From assembly GCA_963169325.1 (NCBI GenBank), contig CAUJEY010000297.1, positions 1-39,922 on the forward strand: a stretch of DNA of 39,922 nucleotides, in the 5' to 3' direction. The notes beneath the pieces are model-generated. The model was given only the letters and a program-made list of their open reading frames with translations, was not told the origin of the DNA and made no database searches. Position numbers and translations under genes: made by a program. The stretch comes from Bacteroidota bacterium (GTDB lineage Bacteria; Bacteroidota; Bacteroidia; Chitinophagales; Saprospiraceae). Positions 23,569 through 31,688 of this stretch are shown here, one piece after another (positions within the stretch are counted from its first letter, which is position 1; every line of letters starts with the position of its first letter).

Positions 23569-25317
23569 ATGCCCGACGTACACTTCCGCCCCGACGCCAA
23601 AATCTACGACGCCATCATCATCGGTTCCGGCGCCGGCGGCGGCATGGCTGCCTACGAACTGACCAAGGCCGGCGCCAAGGTATTGCTGCTCGAAGCCGGG
23701 CAGCATTATGACCCCGCCGACCCCAAGTACATGACCCAGTTGAAATGGCCCTGGCAGTCGCCCCGGCGCGGCGCCAGCACCCGCTACCGGCCTTTCGGCG
23801 ATTTCGACGCGGCCTACGGCGGCTGGGATATCGAGGGCGAACCCTACACCACTAAAAACGACACCACGTTCCGCTGGTTCCGCTCGCGTATGTTGGGCGG
23901 CCGCACCAATCACTGGGGGCGTATTTCGCTGCGCTTCGGCCCCGACGATTTCAAACGCCGCAGCATCGACGGCATCGGCGAAGACTGGCCGATCAGTTAC
24001 GATGAGGTAGCACCGTTTTACGACGAAACCGACCGCCTGCTTGGAGTATTCGGCACCAACGAGGGCTTGCGCAACGATCCCGACGGCATTTTTCTGCCGC
24101 CACCCAAACCGCGGCTGCATGAACACATGCTTAAAAAGGCCAATAAAAACCTGGGGATTACCACGATTCCCTCGCGCCTCAGCATACTGACTAAAAAAAT
24201 AAACGACGAGCGCGGCGTATGTTTCTATTGCCAGCAATGCGGCCGGTCCTGTATGGCGTATGCCGATTTTTCGTCATCGTCCTGCCTGGTCAATCCCGCT
24301 GCCAAAACAGGTAACCTCGATATTATCTATTTCGCCATGGCGCGCGAAATCCTGACCGACCCGAAAACCGGGCTATGCACCGGCGTTTCGTATATCGATA
24401 CCGAAACCCTGGAAGAAAAAAGCGTGCGGGGCAACATCGTGGTACTGGCCGCCAGCGCCTGCGAATCGGCGCGCTTGCTGCTCAACTCCAAATCCCCGCG
24501 TTTCCCGGAAGGATTAGCCAACTCGTCGGGCGTAGTGGGCAAATACCTGCACGATTCCACCGGCGCCTCCCGGGCGGCCATCGTGCCTACTTTGTTCGAC
24601 CGCAAACGGTATAACGAAGACGGCGTCGGCGGTTTGCACGTGTACTCGCCCTGGTGGCTCGACAACAAAAAACTCGATTTCCCGCGCGGCTACCATATCG
24701 AATACTGGGGCGGCTTCGGCATGCCCTCCTACGGTTTTGGCTGGGGGATCGATAAGGTGAACGGTATGTTCCCCGACCGCAACGGGAACAAACGCGAAGC
24801 CGGTGGCTACGGCGCAGCGCTGAAAGACGATTACCGCCGCTTTTACGGCGCCTATATCGGCATGGCCGGGCGGGGCGAAGCCGTGCCCCGCGAAGACAAC
24901 TACTGCGAAATTGACCCGGATACGGTGGATAAATACGGTATTCCGGTGTTGCGTTTCCACTACAAATGGTCGGACTACGAGCGCCTGCAAGCCAAGCACA
25001 TGCATGAATCCTTCGAAAAAATCATCCATGAACTCGGCGCCATCCCGCTCAGCGACAAACCCGGCCCCGAAAACGACTACGGCCTCAACGCACCCGGCGA
25101 GATCATCCACGAAGTAGGCACCGCGCGTATGGGCAGCGACCCGAAAAAATCGGCGCTGAACAAATGGCAGCAAGCCCACGATGTAAAAAACCTGTTCGTG
25201 GTGGACGGCGCGGCATTCCCTTCGCAGGGCGATAAAAACTGTACCTGGACGATCCTGGCACTGTCGATGCGGGCTTCACGGTATATTGTGGAACAAAAAA
25301 ATGCAGGTAAACTTTAA
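23569..25317 (+). CDS. GMC-family flavoprotein, gluconate/glucose dehydrogenase large-subunit-like (second)
   Basis: This 582-residue protein has the FAD motif GSGAGG (19-24), GRTNHWGRISLRF, and the C-terminal HEVGTARMG and VVDGAAFPSQ. A cysteine stretch GVCFYCQQCGRSC (Cys218, 221, 224, 228), with Cys239 nearby, sits where FAD-dependent dehydrogenases of the gluconate 2-dehydrogenase group hold an Fe-S centre. The next gene, only 3 bp away, encodes a subunit-3-like protein with a Tat signal. That is the known pairing in which the small subunit carries the large one across the membrane. No cytochrome c subunit is adjacent. The substrate is unknown. Confidence 0.87.
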   Translation: MPDVHFRPDAKIYDAIIIGSGAGGGMAAYELTKAGAKVLLLEAGQHYDPADPKYMTQLKWPWQSPRRGASTRYRPFGDFDAAYGGWDIEGEPYTTKNDTTFRWFRSRMLGGRTNHWGRISLRFGPDDFKRRSIDGIGEDWPISYDEVAPFYDETDRLLGVFGTNEGLRNDPDGIFLPPPKPRLHEHMLKKANKNLGITTIPSRLSILTKKINDERGVCFYCQQCGRSCMAYADFSSSSCLVNPAAKTGNLDIIYFAMAREILTDPKTGLCTGVSYIDTETLEEKSVRGNIVVLAASACESARLLLNSKSPRFPEGLANSSGVVGKYLHDSTGASRAAIVPTLFDRKRYNEDGVGGLHVYSPWWLDNKKLDFPRGYHIEYWGGFGMPSYGFGWGIDKVNGMFPDRNGNKREAGGYGAALKDDYRRFYGAYIGMAGRGEAVPREDNYCEIDPDTVDKYGIPVLRFHYKWSDYERLQAKHMHESFEKIIHELGAIPLSDKPGPENDYGLNAPGEIIHEVGTARMGSDPKKSALNKWQQAHDVKNLFVVDGAAFPSQGDKNCTWTILALSMRASRYIVEQKNAGKL

Positions 25318-25320
25318 ACT

Positions 25321-25968
25321 ATGAAACGTCGCGATGTACTCAAAGGCGTAGGCCTTACCACCCTCGGCCTCGCCGGCCTCAGCCCCCAGGTAAAAGCCGC
25401 CGAAGTTTTCGACCTGACAGACGGGGCGAACCTGGCGGAAGGCCCCGACAAGAAAAAAGAACCCTGGGAACCTTACGGCCGCACCAAGGGCGAACTGGAG
25501 CGCGATGCCAAACTGTTCAAAGAGCAGTTTTTTAACAAACACGAGATGAAAACCATCTCCGGGTTAGTGGATATTATTATCCCAAAAGATACCCATTCCG
25601 GCAGCGCTTCCGAGGCCGGCGTACCCGATTTTATCGAGTTTATGGCTAAAGACCAGCCGGGTTTGCAAACGCCGTTGCGCGGCGGATTAGTTTGGCTGGA
25701 CGCCCAGGCCAAACGGCGTTTTGAAAAAATATTCGTCGACTGTACGGCCGCTCAACAAATCGAAATTGTAGAAGATATCGCCTATCCGGAACGCAAAAAG
25801 CCGGGCATGAGCCAGGGTATCGCTTTTTTTAGCCTGATGCGCAACCTGACTGCCTCCGGATTTTGGACCAGCAAAGCCGGTATTGCCGACCTGGGTTATG
25901 TGGGCAACACGCCGAATCAGTGGGATGGCGTGCCGGAAGAGGTGCTGAAACAATATGGGTTGGAGTAG
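25321..25968 (+). CDS. Gluconate 2-dehydrogenase subunit 3-like protein, Tat-exported
   Basis: This 215-residue protein starts with MKRRDVLKGVGLTTLGLAGL, a twin-arginine-type signal, followed by a charged linker. It has the core of the gluconate_2-dh3 family (ISGLVDIIIPKDTHSGSASE, GVPDFIEFMAKD, then ERKKPGMSQGIAFFSLMRNL). The family acts as gamma subunit and export chaperone of periplasmic GMC dehydrogenases. It is nearly fused to the upstream GMC gene and probably forms a complex with it. A strong terminator follows at 26096-26134. Confidence 0.88.
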   Translation: MKRRDVLKGVGLTTLGLAGLSPQVKAAEVFDLTDGANLAEGPDKKKEPWEPYGRTKGELERDAKLFKEQFFNKHEMKTISGLVDIIIPKDTHSGSASEAGVPDFIEFMAKDQPGLQTPLRGGLVWLDAQAKRRFEKIFVDCTAAQQIEIVEDIAYPERKKPGMSQGIAFFSLMRNLTASGFWTSKAGIADLGYVGNTPNQWDGVPEEVLKQYGLE

Positions 25969-26084
25969 GGAAAGGTTTTGGTGCCGGTATTGAATGCCAT
26001 TCCGAAATTGGAGAATTCCCCCCACCACGTCACCTTTTTTACCCAAAACCCGCCAACCCGCCAACCCGGTAACCTTTTTTGATG

Positions 26085-26092
26085 TAAATTTG
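26085..26092 (+). promoter_or_regulatory. -7 box just before the leader hairpin of the SurA-like lipoprotein gene
   Basis: TAAATTTG fits TAnnTTTG exactly. Transcription would start near 26098, so the RNA would begin inside the hairpin at 26096-26128. The upstream 25969-26084 contains CCAACCC-type low-complexity sequence and no gene. Confidence 0.55.
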
Positions 26093-26095
26093 CGC

Positions 26096-26134
26096 CGCAA
26101 CCGGACACACCTTCAATGTCCGGTTGCGTTTTTT
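26096..26134 (+). terminator. Intrinsic terminator, 12-bp perfect stem plus T6
   Basis: The arms CGCAACCGGACA (26096-26107) and TGTCCGGTTGCG (26117-26128) are followed by six T residues (26129-26134). It would end the oxidoreductase run. The next gene's ATG comes only 4 bp later (26139) and a -7 box precedes the stem, so it also forms the leader of the downstream gene. Confidence 0.85.
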
Positions 26135-26138
26135 ACGA

Positions 26139-26993
26139 ATGTCGCGTACACTGATTTATTTTTTCCTGGCGCTCAGCCTCCTTTCCCTGTGGCATTGCAG
26201 CGACCCGAACAATGCACCCAAAGCGGGTGACACACTCCTGGCTAAGGTTTACAATAAAAGCTTGTACCTGTCGCAACTGGAAGGTATTGTGCCAGAAGGC
26301 ACTTCCGCCGGCGACAGCGTACTGATGGTGACGGCGTACACCCAGCGGTGGGTGCGCGAGCAATTGCTGATGTACGAAGCCGAGCGCAACATCCCCAAAG
26401 ACCTGAATATCGACAAACTGGTGCGGGACTACCGCGCCAGCCTGGTTCGTTTTAATTTCGAACAACAGATTATTGCCGAAAAATTAGACAGCACGGTTTC
26501 CGAGGCCGAGCTCAAAACTTTTTACGAAAATAACAAAGACCAGTTTCAACTGGAAAACACGATCCTCAAATTTCAGTTGCTGAAACTCCCGCCCAACGCG
26601 CCCCAAAACGAACTCAACAAACTTTGGTACAGCCGCAGCGCTTCCGACGAAGTAAAGCTCCGCAGTTATGCCAAACAATGGGCAGCGCTGGCCCTGCTCG
26701 ACACTGAAAAATGGTATAAATTGGATGAAGTGGCCGCGCTTTTGCCAAAAGGAACGTTAAGCTCCGATAATGTCGGCTCGCGCCGCGAGGGCACGCTGAG
26801 CGACGGCGATTTTCGCTACTACTACCGGGTAGTGGAAAGCGTCAAAGGCAAAGAAACCGCCCCCTTCGAATACGTTAAAGAACAAGCCTCTAAAGTAATC
26901 CTACACAAGCGCAAACAACAACTGCTCGAAAAATGGAAAGAAGACCTTTACCAAAAAGAGCTGCGCCGGGAGAATATTCAAATTGTACAATAG
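26139..26993 (+). CDS. SurA/PpiC-like lipoprotein
   Basis: This 284-residue protein has an export signal ending LLSLWHC, with a likely lipidated Cys20 followed by SDPNN. The lipobox is not ideal because His precedes Cys. The mature part is helical and follows the SurA N-terminal chaperone pattern (VYNKSLYLSQLEGIVPEG, then QRWVREQLLMYEAE, then VSEAELKTFYENNKDQFQ), with a C-terminal helix VKEQASKVILHKRKQ. No complete parvulin active site is evident, so a chaperone role is more likely than isomerase activity. It lies 14 bp before surA and joins the outer-membrane protein assembly group. The ATG at 26139 gives the better signal peptide; an upstream in-frame start at 26124 would begin inside the terminator. 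Confidence 0.75.
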   Translation: MSRTLIYFFLALSLLSLWHCSDPNNAPKAGDTLLAKVYNKSLYLSQLEGIVPEGTSAGDSVLMVTAYTQRWVREQLLMYEAERNIPKDLNIDKLVRDYRASLVRFNFEQQIIAEKLDSTVSEAELKTFYENNKDQFQLENTILKFQLLKLPPNAPQNELNKLWYSRSASDEVKLRSYAKQWAALALLDTEKWYKLDEVAALLPKGTLSSDNVGSRREGTLSDGDFRYYYRVVESVKGKETAPFEYVKEQASKVILHKRKQQLLEKWKEDLYQKELRRENIQIVQ

Positions 26994-27007
26994 TGCGATA
27001 TAAAAAC

Positions 27008-28414
27008 ATGCAAATACCACACATTGGATTTCCGCTGCCGGGTTGGCGCCTTTGCTTACCGGCACTTCTATTTCTGCTGCTTGGGCCTGCTTTACGTGCG
27101 CAGGACGGCAAAGCCATCATCGACAAGGTGGTGGCAACCGTCGGCGGCGAAATATTACTGCTGAGTGAAGTACAGGAACAGACCTCCTACGCCCGCCAGC
27201 AGCAAAAAGACCTGCCCGAAGATTATGACTGCATCGTGCTTCAAAATCTGCTGGTGCAAAAACTGCTGGTCAACCAGGCTAAAATCGACTCCGTAGAGGT
27301 CAAGGACGAAGAGGTAGAAAACCAGCTCGACGCGCGGATAGAGCGCCTGCGCGCCTATTTCAACCAGGACGATAAAGCCGTCGCAGAGTACTACGGGCAA
27401 AGCATCGCAGATATCAAGGACCAGATGCGCGGCGATATGCGCAGCCAATTGCTGGCCGAACGGATGCAAGCGCAGATTACCGAAAAAGCCACGATCACGC
27501 CCTCCGAAGTCCAGACATTTTTCAACAATATCCCAAAGGACTCGCTGCCTTATTTTAATGCCGAGGTGGAAATCCGCGAAATCGTGTACAAGCCGCGTGT
27601 AAATGCCGCTCAAAAAGATGCTGCCCGCGTACGAGTCGATGAATTGCGCAAGCGGATTACCGAGGGCGGCGAAGCGTTTGCCGAACTGGCAAAAAAATAC
27701 AGCGACGACCCCGGTAGCGGCGCCAACGGCGGCGACCTGGGCTGGCAAAAACGCGGCACTTTCGTGCCCGAATTTGAAGCTACCGTGTACAAATTGGAAA
27801 CCGACCAGATCAGCCCGGTCATAGAAACCGAATTCGGATTTCATTTTATTCAATTGCTGGAACGCCGGGGCAACCTGGTGCATGCCCGCCACATCCTCAT
27901 TAAACCGGAAATCACCGATGATGACCTGAAAATTGCGGAAACGGCCATGGACTCGGTGCGCCAACTGATCCTCGATAAAAAAATGACGTTCAGCGGGGCC
28001 GTCAAACAATTCGGAGATAAAAACACGCCCAGTTTCCACAATGACGGCCGGGTGGCCAACCCGCGCAGCGGCAATACTTTCTTCGAAGTAAGCGACCTGG
28101 AAACCAGTATATTCTTTGCCATAGACGGCCTCAACCCCGATGAAATCAGCAAACCGATCTCCTTCCGCGCCCCCGACGGTACGCGCTTTTTTCGTCTGGT
28201 GCAACTCATCAGCCGCTCCAAACCCCACAAGGCCGACTTGAAACTAGATTACAACAAAATTCAATCAGCCGCCCTGGAACAGAAAAAAGCCGAATTCACC
28301 GAACGCTGGGTACTGGAAAAACTCCGCACCACCTATCTATCGGTCGGCGATTTATACCAAAACTGCCCCAACCTGAAACCGATGCTCGAACTCAGCCAAA
28401 CGATTCGCCCCTGA
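27008..28414 (+). CDS. surA: Periplasmic chaperone/peptidyl-prolyl isomerase SurA
   Basis: This 468-residue protein has a signal peptide ending PALRAQ. An N-terminal SurA domain follows (IIDKVVATVGGEILLLSEV), then one well-formed parvulin domain (EIREIVYKPRV, YSDDPGSGANGGDLGW, FGFHFIQL) and a second, more divergent one (HARHILIKPEITDDD, DGRVANPRSGN). It escorts unfolded outer-membrane proteins across the periplasm. Its position between a related lipoprotein and bamA supports this. The ATG at 27008 was chosen because the signal peptide follows; a longer frame from 26933 would overlap the upstream gene. Confidence 0.9.
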   Translation: MQIPHIGFPLPGWRLCLPALLFLLLGPALRAQDGKAIIDKVVATVGGEILLLSEVQEQTSYARQQQKDLPEDYDCIVLQNLLVQKLLVNQAKIDSVEVKDEEVENQLDARIERLRAYFNQDDKAVAEYYGQSIADIKDQMRGDMRSQLLAERMQAQITEKATITPSEVQTFFNNIPKDSLPYFNAEVEIREIVYKPRVNAAQKDAARVRVDELRKRITEGGEAFAELAKKYSDDPGSGANGGDLGWQKRGTFVPEFEATVYKLETDQISPVIETEFGFHFIQLLERRGNLVHARHILIKPEITDDDLKIAETAMDSVRQLILDKKMTFSGAVKQFGDKNTPSFHNDGRVANPRSGNTFFEVSDLETSIFFAIDGLNPDEISKPISFRAPDGTRFFRLVQLISRSKPHKADLKLDYNKIQSAALEQKKAEFTERWVLEKLRTTYLSVGDLYQNCPNLKPMLELSQTIRP

Positions 28415-28506
28415 TACGGTAAAATCGTGGCCGGCAAACGCCCTTCATCGCACCATTACACTAATAACCGACCGCTGGCTACCAATCCTCGGCCCGAACA
28501 AAATAC

Positions 28507-31047
28507 ATGACCATGAAATTGCCCATTCTCGGCATCATACTGCTAACCCTCGGCGCCACCTCCCTCTCGGCCCAAACCACTCCGGATACCCTGTTGCCTG
28601 TGATGCCCTACGAGCAGGCGAAGGACTACGAAATCGGCGGCGTAACCGTCGTGGGCGCGCAATTCTCCGATCCGCAGGCGTTGATCGCTATTTCCGGCTT
28701 TCGCGTCGGCGATAAAATTCGCGTCCCGGGTCCGGTCGTGACCAAAGCCGTTCAGGCGCTCTGGAATCTGCGGCTGTTCACCGACGTACAGGTACTGAAA
28801 GTCCGCACGCAGGGCGAGGTCATATTCCTGGAAATTGTCGTCCAGGAACTGCCGCGTTATACCCGCCACGTGTACAAAGGCGTGAAAAAGAACAAACACG
28901 ACGACCTGAACGGCGTAGTGAACAAGTTTTTGCAAAAAGGCGCCATCCTGACGGATAATGTAAAATCCTCCATCCAATACGGCCTCGAAGACTACTATAT
29001 CAAAAAAGGCAACCTGAACGCTAAAGTGGCTATCAAGGTCTTGCCCGACGAGCGCTCGACCAATGCCGTAAAACTGGAATTTATAGTCGACCCGGGCAAA
29101 CGGATAAAAATCAAGGATATCCGTTTTACCGGCAATGAAAACGTGAAATCGACCGTCCTGCGGAAAAAAATGAAAAATACGTCGCGCAAGAAACGGTTGT
29201 TCAAAAAATCAAAACTCGTGCGCACCGACTATGAGGAAGACAAACGGGCGATTGAAGCATATTACAATACTGTGGGCTTTCGCGACGCCCGCATCGTCAA
29301 AGACAGCGTCTGGCGTACGAAAAAAGGCGAAGTCATGGTGGACATAAACCTCAGCGAAGGCCACCGCTACTACTTCCGGCACATCATCTGGAAAGGTAAT
29401 ACCATCTACGAAACCAAGTTCCTCGATCAGGTACTGGGCATCAAAAAAGGCGACGTATACAACCAGGAACTGCTCAGCAACCGGCTGCAATTCAGCCAGG
29501 ACGGGCGCGATATTTCCTCCTTGTACCTCGACAACGGCTACCTCTTTTTCCGCGTCGATCCGGTGGAAACCTCCATCGATAACGACTCCATAGACCTCGA
29601 AATGCGGGTGTATGAAGGCCCGCAGGCCACCATCGACCGCGTGGTGATCAATGGCAACGACCGCACGAACGAACACGTTATCCGCCGGGAACTCTATACC
29701 CGCCCGGGCGACAAGTTCAGCCGCTCCGATATCATCCGCTCCCAGCGCGAAATCGTCAACCTCGGCTACTTCAACCCGGAAGCGCTGGGCATCAATACCC
29801 CCGTGAATCCCGACCGCGGCACTGTGGACATCGAATACACCGTGGAAGAAAAACCCTCCGACCAGTTGGAACTTTCTGCGGGCTATCAGCCGCGCACGGC
29901 ATTTACCCGGGGTGGCGTCATTGGCACGCTCGGGGTGACGTTCAACAACTTCTCGCTCCGCAACATCAAAAATAAAGAAGCCTGGAACCCGCTGCCCCAG
30001 GGCGACGGCCAGCGCTTCAGTATCCGCGGCCAAACCTCGGGGCAAAACTTCCAGTCGTACAATGCTTCCTTCACCGAGCCCTGGCTGGGCGGCAAAAGGC
30101 CCAACTCGCTCACCGTCGCCGGCTTCTACAACCGCTACGCCTACGGATTCGAAGGCTCCAGTACCTACCAGCGCCTCGATATTATCCAGGGCACGGTGGG
30201 TTTCGGTACCAGGTTGAAATGGCCGGATGACAACTTCATTTTCCGCGCCGACGTCGACATCCAAACCCTGCGCCTGAACAACTGGTCGGGCTTCCGCGAC
30301 GACCAGGGCCGCGTAGTCACCCAAGGGATTTTCCACAACTACAACCTGGGCCTCACCCTGGCGCGCAACAGCATCAACGACCCCATTTTTCCGAAAACCG
30401 GCTCTCTGGTTTCGATTAAAACACAGCTCACGCCGCCGTATTCCTGGTTCCGCGGCGATGATTTCTACAAAAGCGATGATGTGCAAAAAATCTACCGCTA
30501 CGTCGAATATGTGAAATGGCGTTTCGATGCCGAGTGGTATACTACCCTGGTAGGTAAACTGGTGTTGAAATCTTCCGCCAAAATCGGTATCCTCGACCAG
30601 TGGAGCGACAAAACCGGCCTCAGCCCTTTCGAACGGTTCGAACTCGGCGGCGACGGCCTGAACAACCAGACCTTCGGCCTCAACGGACGCGATATCATCA
30701 GCTTGCGCGGTTACGAAGTGGGCGATATCATGACCCCCTTCCCGGGCGGCGCCGGCGTGTTCAACAAGTACACCGTCGAATTGCGCTACCCCATCTCGCT
30801 CAACCCCTCCAGCACGATCTTCGTAACGGCCTTCGCACAAGGCGGCAACGCCTGGCAGTCGGCCAAAGACTTCAATCCCTTCGACCTGCGCCGCTCGGCC
30901 GGTATGGGCCTACGCGTATTCCTGCCCATGTTCGGGACGCTCGGCTTCGACTACGGCTTCGGCTTCGATAAACCGGCGCTGACCGGCAGCCGGAAATGGA
31001 CCGATTATGCGAAGTTTAATATTGTGTTGGGCTTCGAGCCGGATTAG
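28507..31047 (+). CDS. bamA: Outer-membrane protein assembly factor BamA
   Basis: This 846-residue protein has a signal peptide (LPILGIILLTLGATSLSAQ). A series of POTRA domains follows (for example YEIGGVTVVGAQFSDPQALI, IKIKDIRFTGNENVKSTVLR, ATIDRVVINGNDRTNEHVIR), up to about residue 445, then a 16-strand-type barrel with the typical C-terminal FDYGFGFDKP and closing FNIVLGFEPD. Length and order fit the family. It inserts beta-barrel proteins into the outer membrane. It follows surA by 92 bp and ends at a strong terminator. The start ATG is at 28507; a second ATG six bases later is possible. Confidence 0.95.
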   Translation: MTMKLPILGIILLTLGATSLSAQTTPDTLLPVMPYEQAKDYEIGGVTVVGAQFSDPQALIAISGFRVGDKIRVPGPVVTKAVQALWNLRLFTDVQVLKVRTQGEVIFLEIVVQELPRYTRHVYKGVKKNKHDDLNGVVNKFLQKGAILTDNVKSSIQYGLEDYYIKKGNLNAKVAIKVLPDERSTNAVKLEFIVDPGKRIKIKDIRFTGNENVKSTVLRKKMKNTSRKKRLFKKSKLVRTDYEEDKRAIEAYYNTVGFRDARIVKDSVWRTKKGEVMVDINLSEGHRYYFRHIIWKGNTIYETKFLDQVLGIKKGDVYNQELLSNRLQFSQDGRDISSLYLDNGYLFFRVDPVETSIDNDSIDLEMRVYEGPQATIDRVVINGNDRTNEHVIRRELYTRPGDKFSRSDIIRSQREIVNLGYFNPEALGINTPVNPDRGTVDIEYTVEEKPSDQLELSAGYQPRTAFTRGGVIGTLGVTFNNFSLRNIKNKEAWNPLPQGDGQRFSIRGQTSGQNFQSYNASFTEPWLGGKRPNSLTVAGFYNRYAYGFEGSSTYQRLDIIQGTVGFGTRLKWPDDNFIFRADVDIQTLRLNNWSGFRDDQGRVVTQGIFHNYNLGLTLARNSINDPIFPKTGSLVSIKTQLTPPYSWFRGDDFYKSDDVQKIYRYVEYVKWRFDAEWYTTLVGKLVLKSSAKIGILDQWSDKTGLSPFERFELGGDGLNNQTFGLNGRDIISLRGYEVGDIMTPFPGGAGVFNKYTVELRYPISLNPSSTIFVTAFAQGGNAWQSAKDFNPFDLRRSAGMGLRVFLPMFGTLGFDYGFGFDKPALTGSRKWTDYAKFNIVLGFEPD

Positions 31048-31071
31048 GATTTACGGATAAAATATATCAAA

Positions 31072-31108
31072 CGCCCCGGTGTGCTGCTTGCGCACCGGGG
31101 CGTTTTTT
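31072..31108 (+). terminator. Intrinsic terminator of bamA
   Basis: The stem CGCCCCGGTG (31072-31081) pairs with CACCGGGGCG (31093-31102), with an 11-nt loop and six T residues. It lies 24 bp after the bamA stop. Together with the hppA-like tail at 31127 it parallels the terminator/tail arrangement at 31631-31691. Confidence 0.88.
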
Positions 31109-31126
31109 GTTTTCGGCTCGATCCAT

Positions 31127-31225
31127 TTATTTGTCTTTAACCGGCGCAGCAGGCTGCGGCTGCACGGCATCCGTTGGTACCGGTAATGGCGTAATATTTA
31201 CAAGCGCGTTTGTACTCGCGTGCTA
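31127..31225 (-). pseudogene. Second copy of the hppA 3' end
   Basis: The minus strand reads [15 protein letters not shown] followed by TAA (31127-31129). This matches the hppA C-terminus [16 protein letters not shown]. Upstream, TNALVNITPLPVP may correspond to the hppA tail that begins [11 protein letters not shown], before a stop at about 31226. No start codon and no membrane segments remain. It is the end of a lost hppA-like gene, or a duplicated tail. Confidence 0.72.
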
Positions 31226-31380
31226 AATACCGGTAGCCTTTTTATACTTTAAAACAATAAAACAACTCCTGTAAAGTGTTGGTTTTTAATTTTTTACGAT
31301 TACGTTAAATTTAAAAAAATATGAAAGTCCTATTGCCAGTTTGCAATTAAAGACGCTATATTATCCTATCGTTATAAAAG

Positions 31381-31562
31381 GATTTAAGATTGCAAATTAC
31401 ATGATTGTTGAATTTTGATGTGCCGTAGAGTGTACCACGATATCAACAATTAGCCTAACCTGTTTAAAAGGATTTAAGATTGCAGATTACATGATTGTTG
31501 ACGTCGCGGTACACTCTACACACATCAAAAATCAAAAATCATGTAATCTGCAATCTTAAATC
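31381..31562. repeat. Palindromic intergenic repeat (copy 2 and a partial copy)
   Basis: A full hairpin has perfect 26-bp arms at 31471-31496 and 31537-31562 (GATTTAAGATTGCAGATTAC and onward). Its loop contains GCGGTACACTCTAC, related to the loop at 16171-16187. Just upstream, 31381-31440 carries one arm and loop-like sequence (GCCGTAGAGTGTACC, inverted relative to the full copy) without its partner. It lies in the 640-bp non-coding gap between bamA and hppA; 31226-31380 of that gap holds only AT-rich sequence. Confidence 0.85.
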
Positions 31563-31630
31563 GAAAAAATCAGATTCGGACTCATGTTCGTGTCTCCAAA
31601 GTCTTCACCCAAGTTTAAGCCGCACCAACA

Positions 31631-31669
31631 AAAAACGCCTGAGCGCACAACTTGCACCCAGGCGTTTTT
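31631..31669 (-). terminator. Intrinsic terminator of hppA
   Basis: AAAAACGCCTG (31631-31641) pairs with CAGGCGTTTTT (31659-31669), giving a U-run on the minus-strand transcript. It is symmetrical enough to work in both directions. It lies about 20 bp after the hppA stop. Confidence 0.82.
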
Positions 31670-31688
31670 TAAACGTAATTCAACTTTA

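Noticed and set aside
26139-26993. Full parvulin isomerase domain in the lipoprotein
   Set aside because: No complete parvulin motif like that in the neighbouring SurA is visible. Only a SurA-like helical pattern can be supported.
29209-30840. 543-codon open frame opposite bamA
   Set aside because: It is a composition-driven shadow of a well-supported beta-barrel gene.
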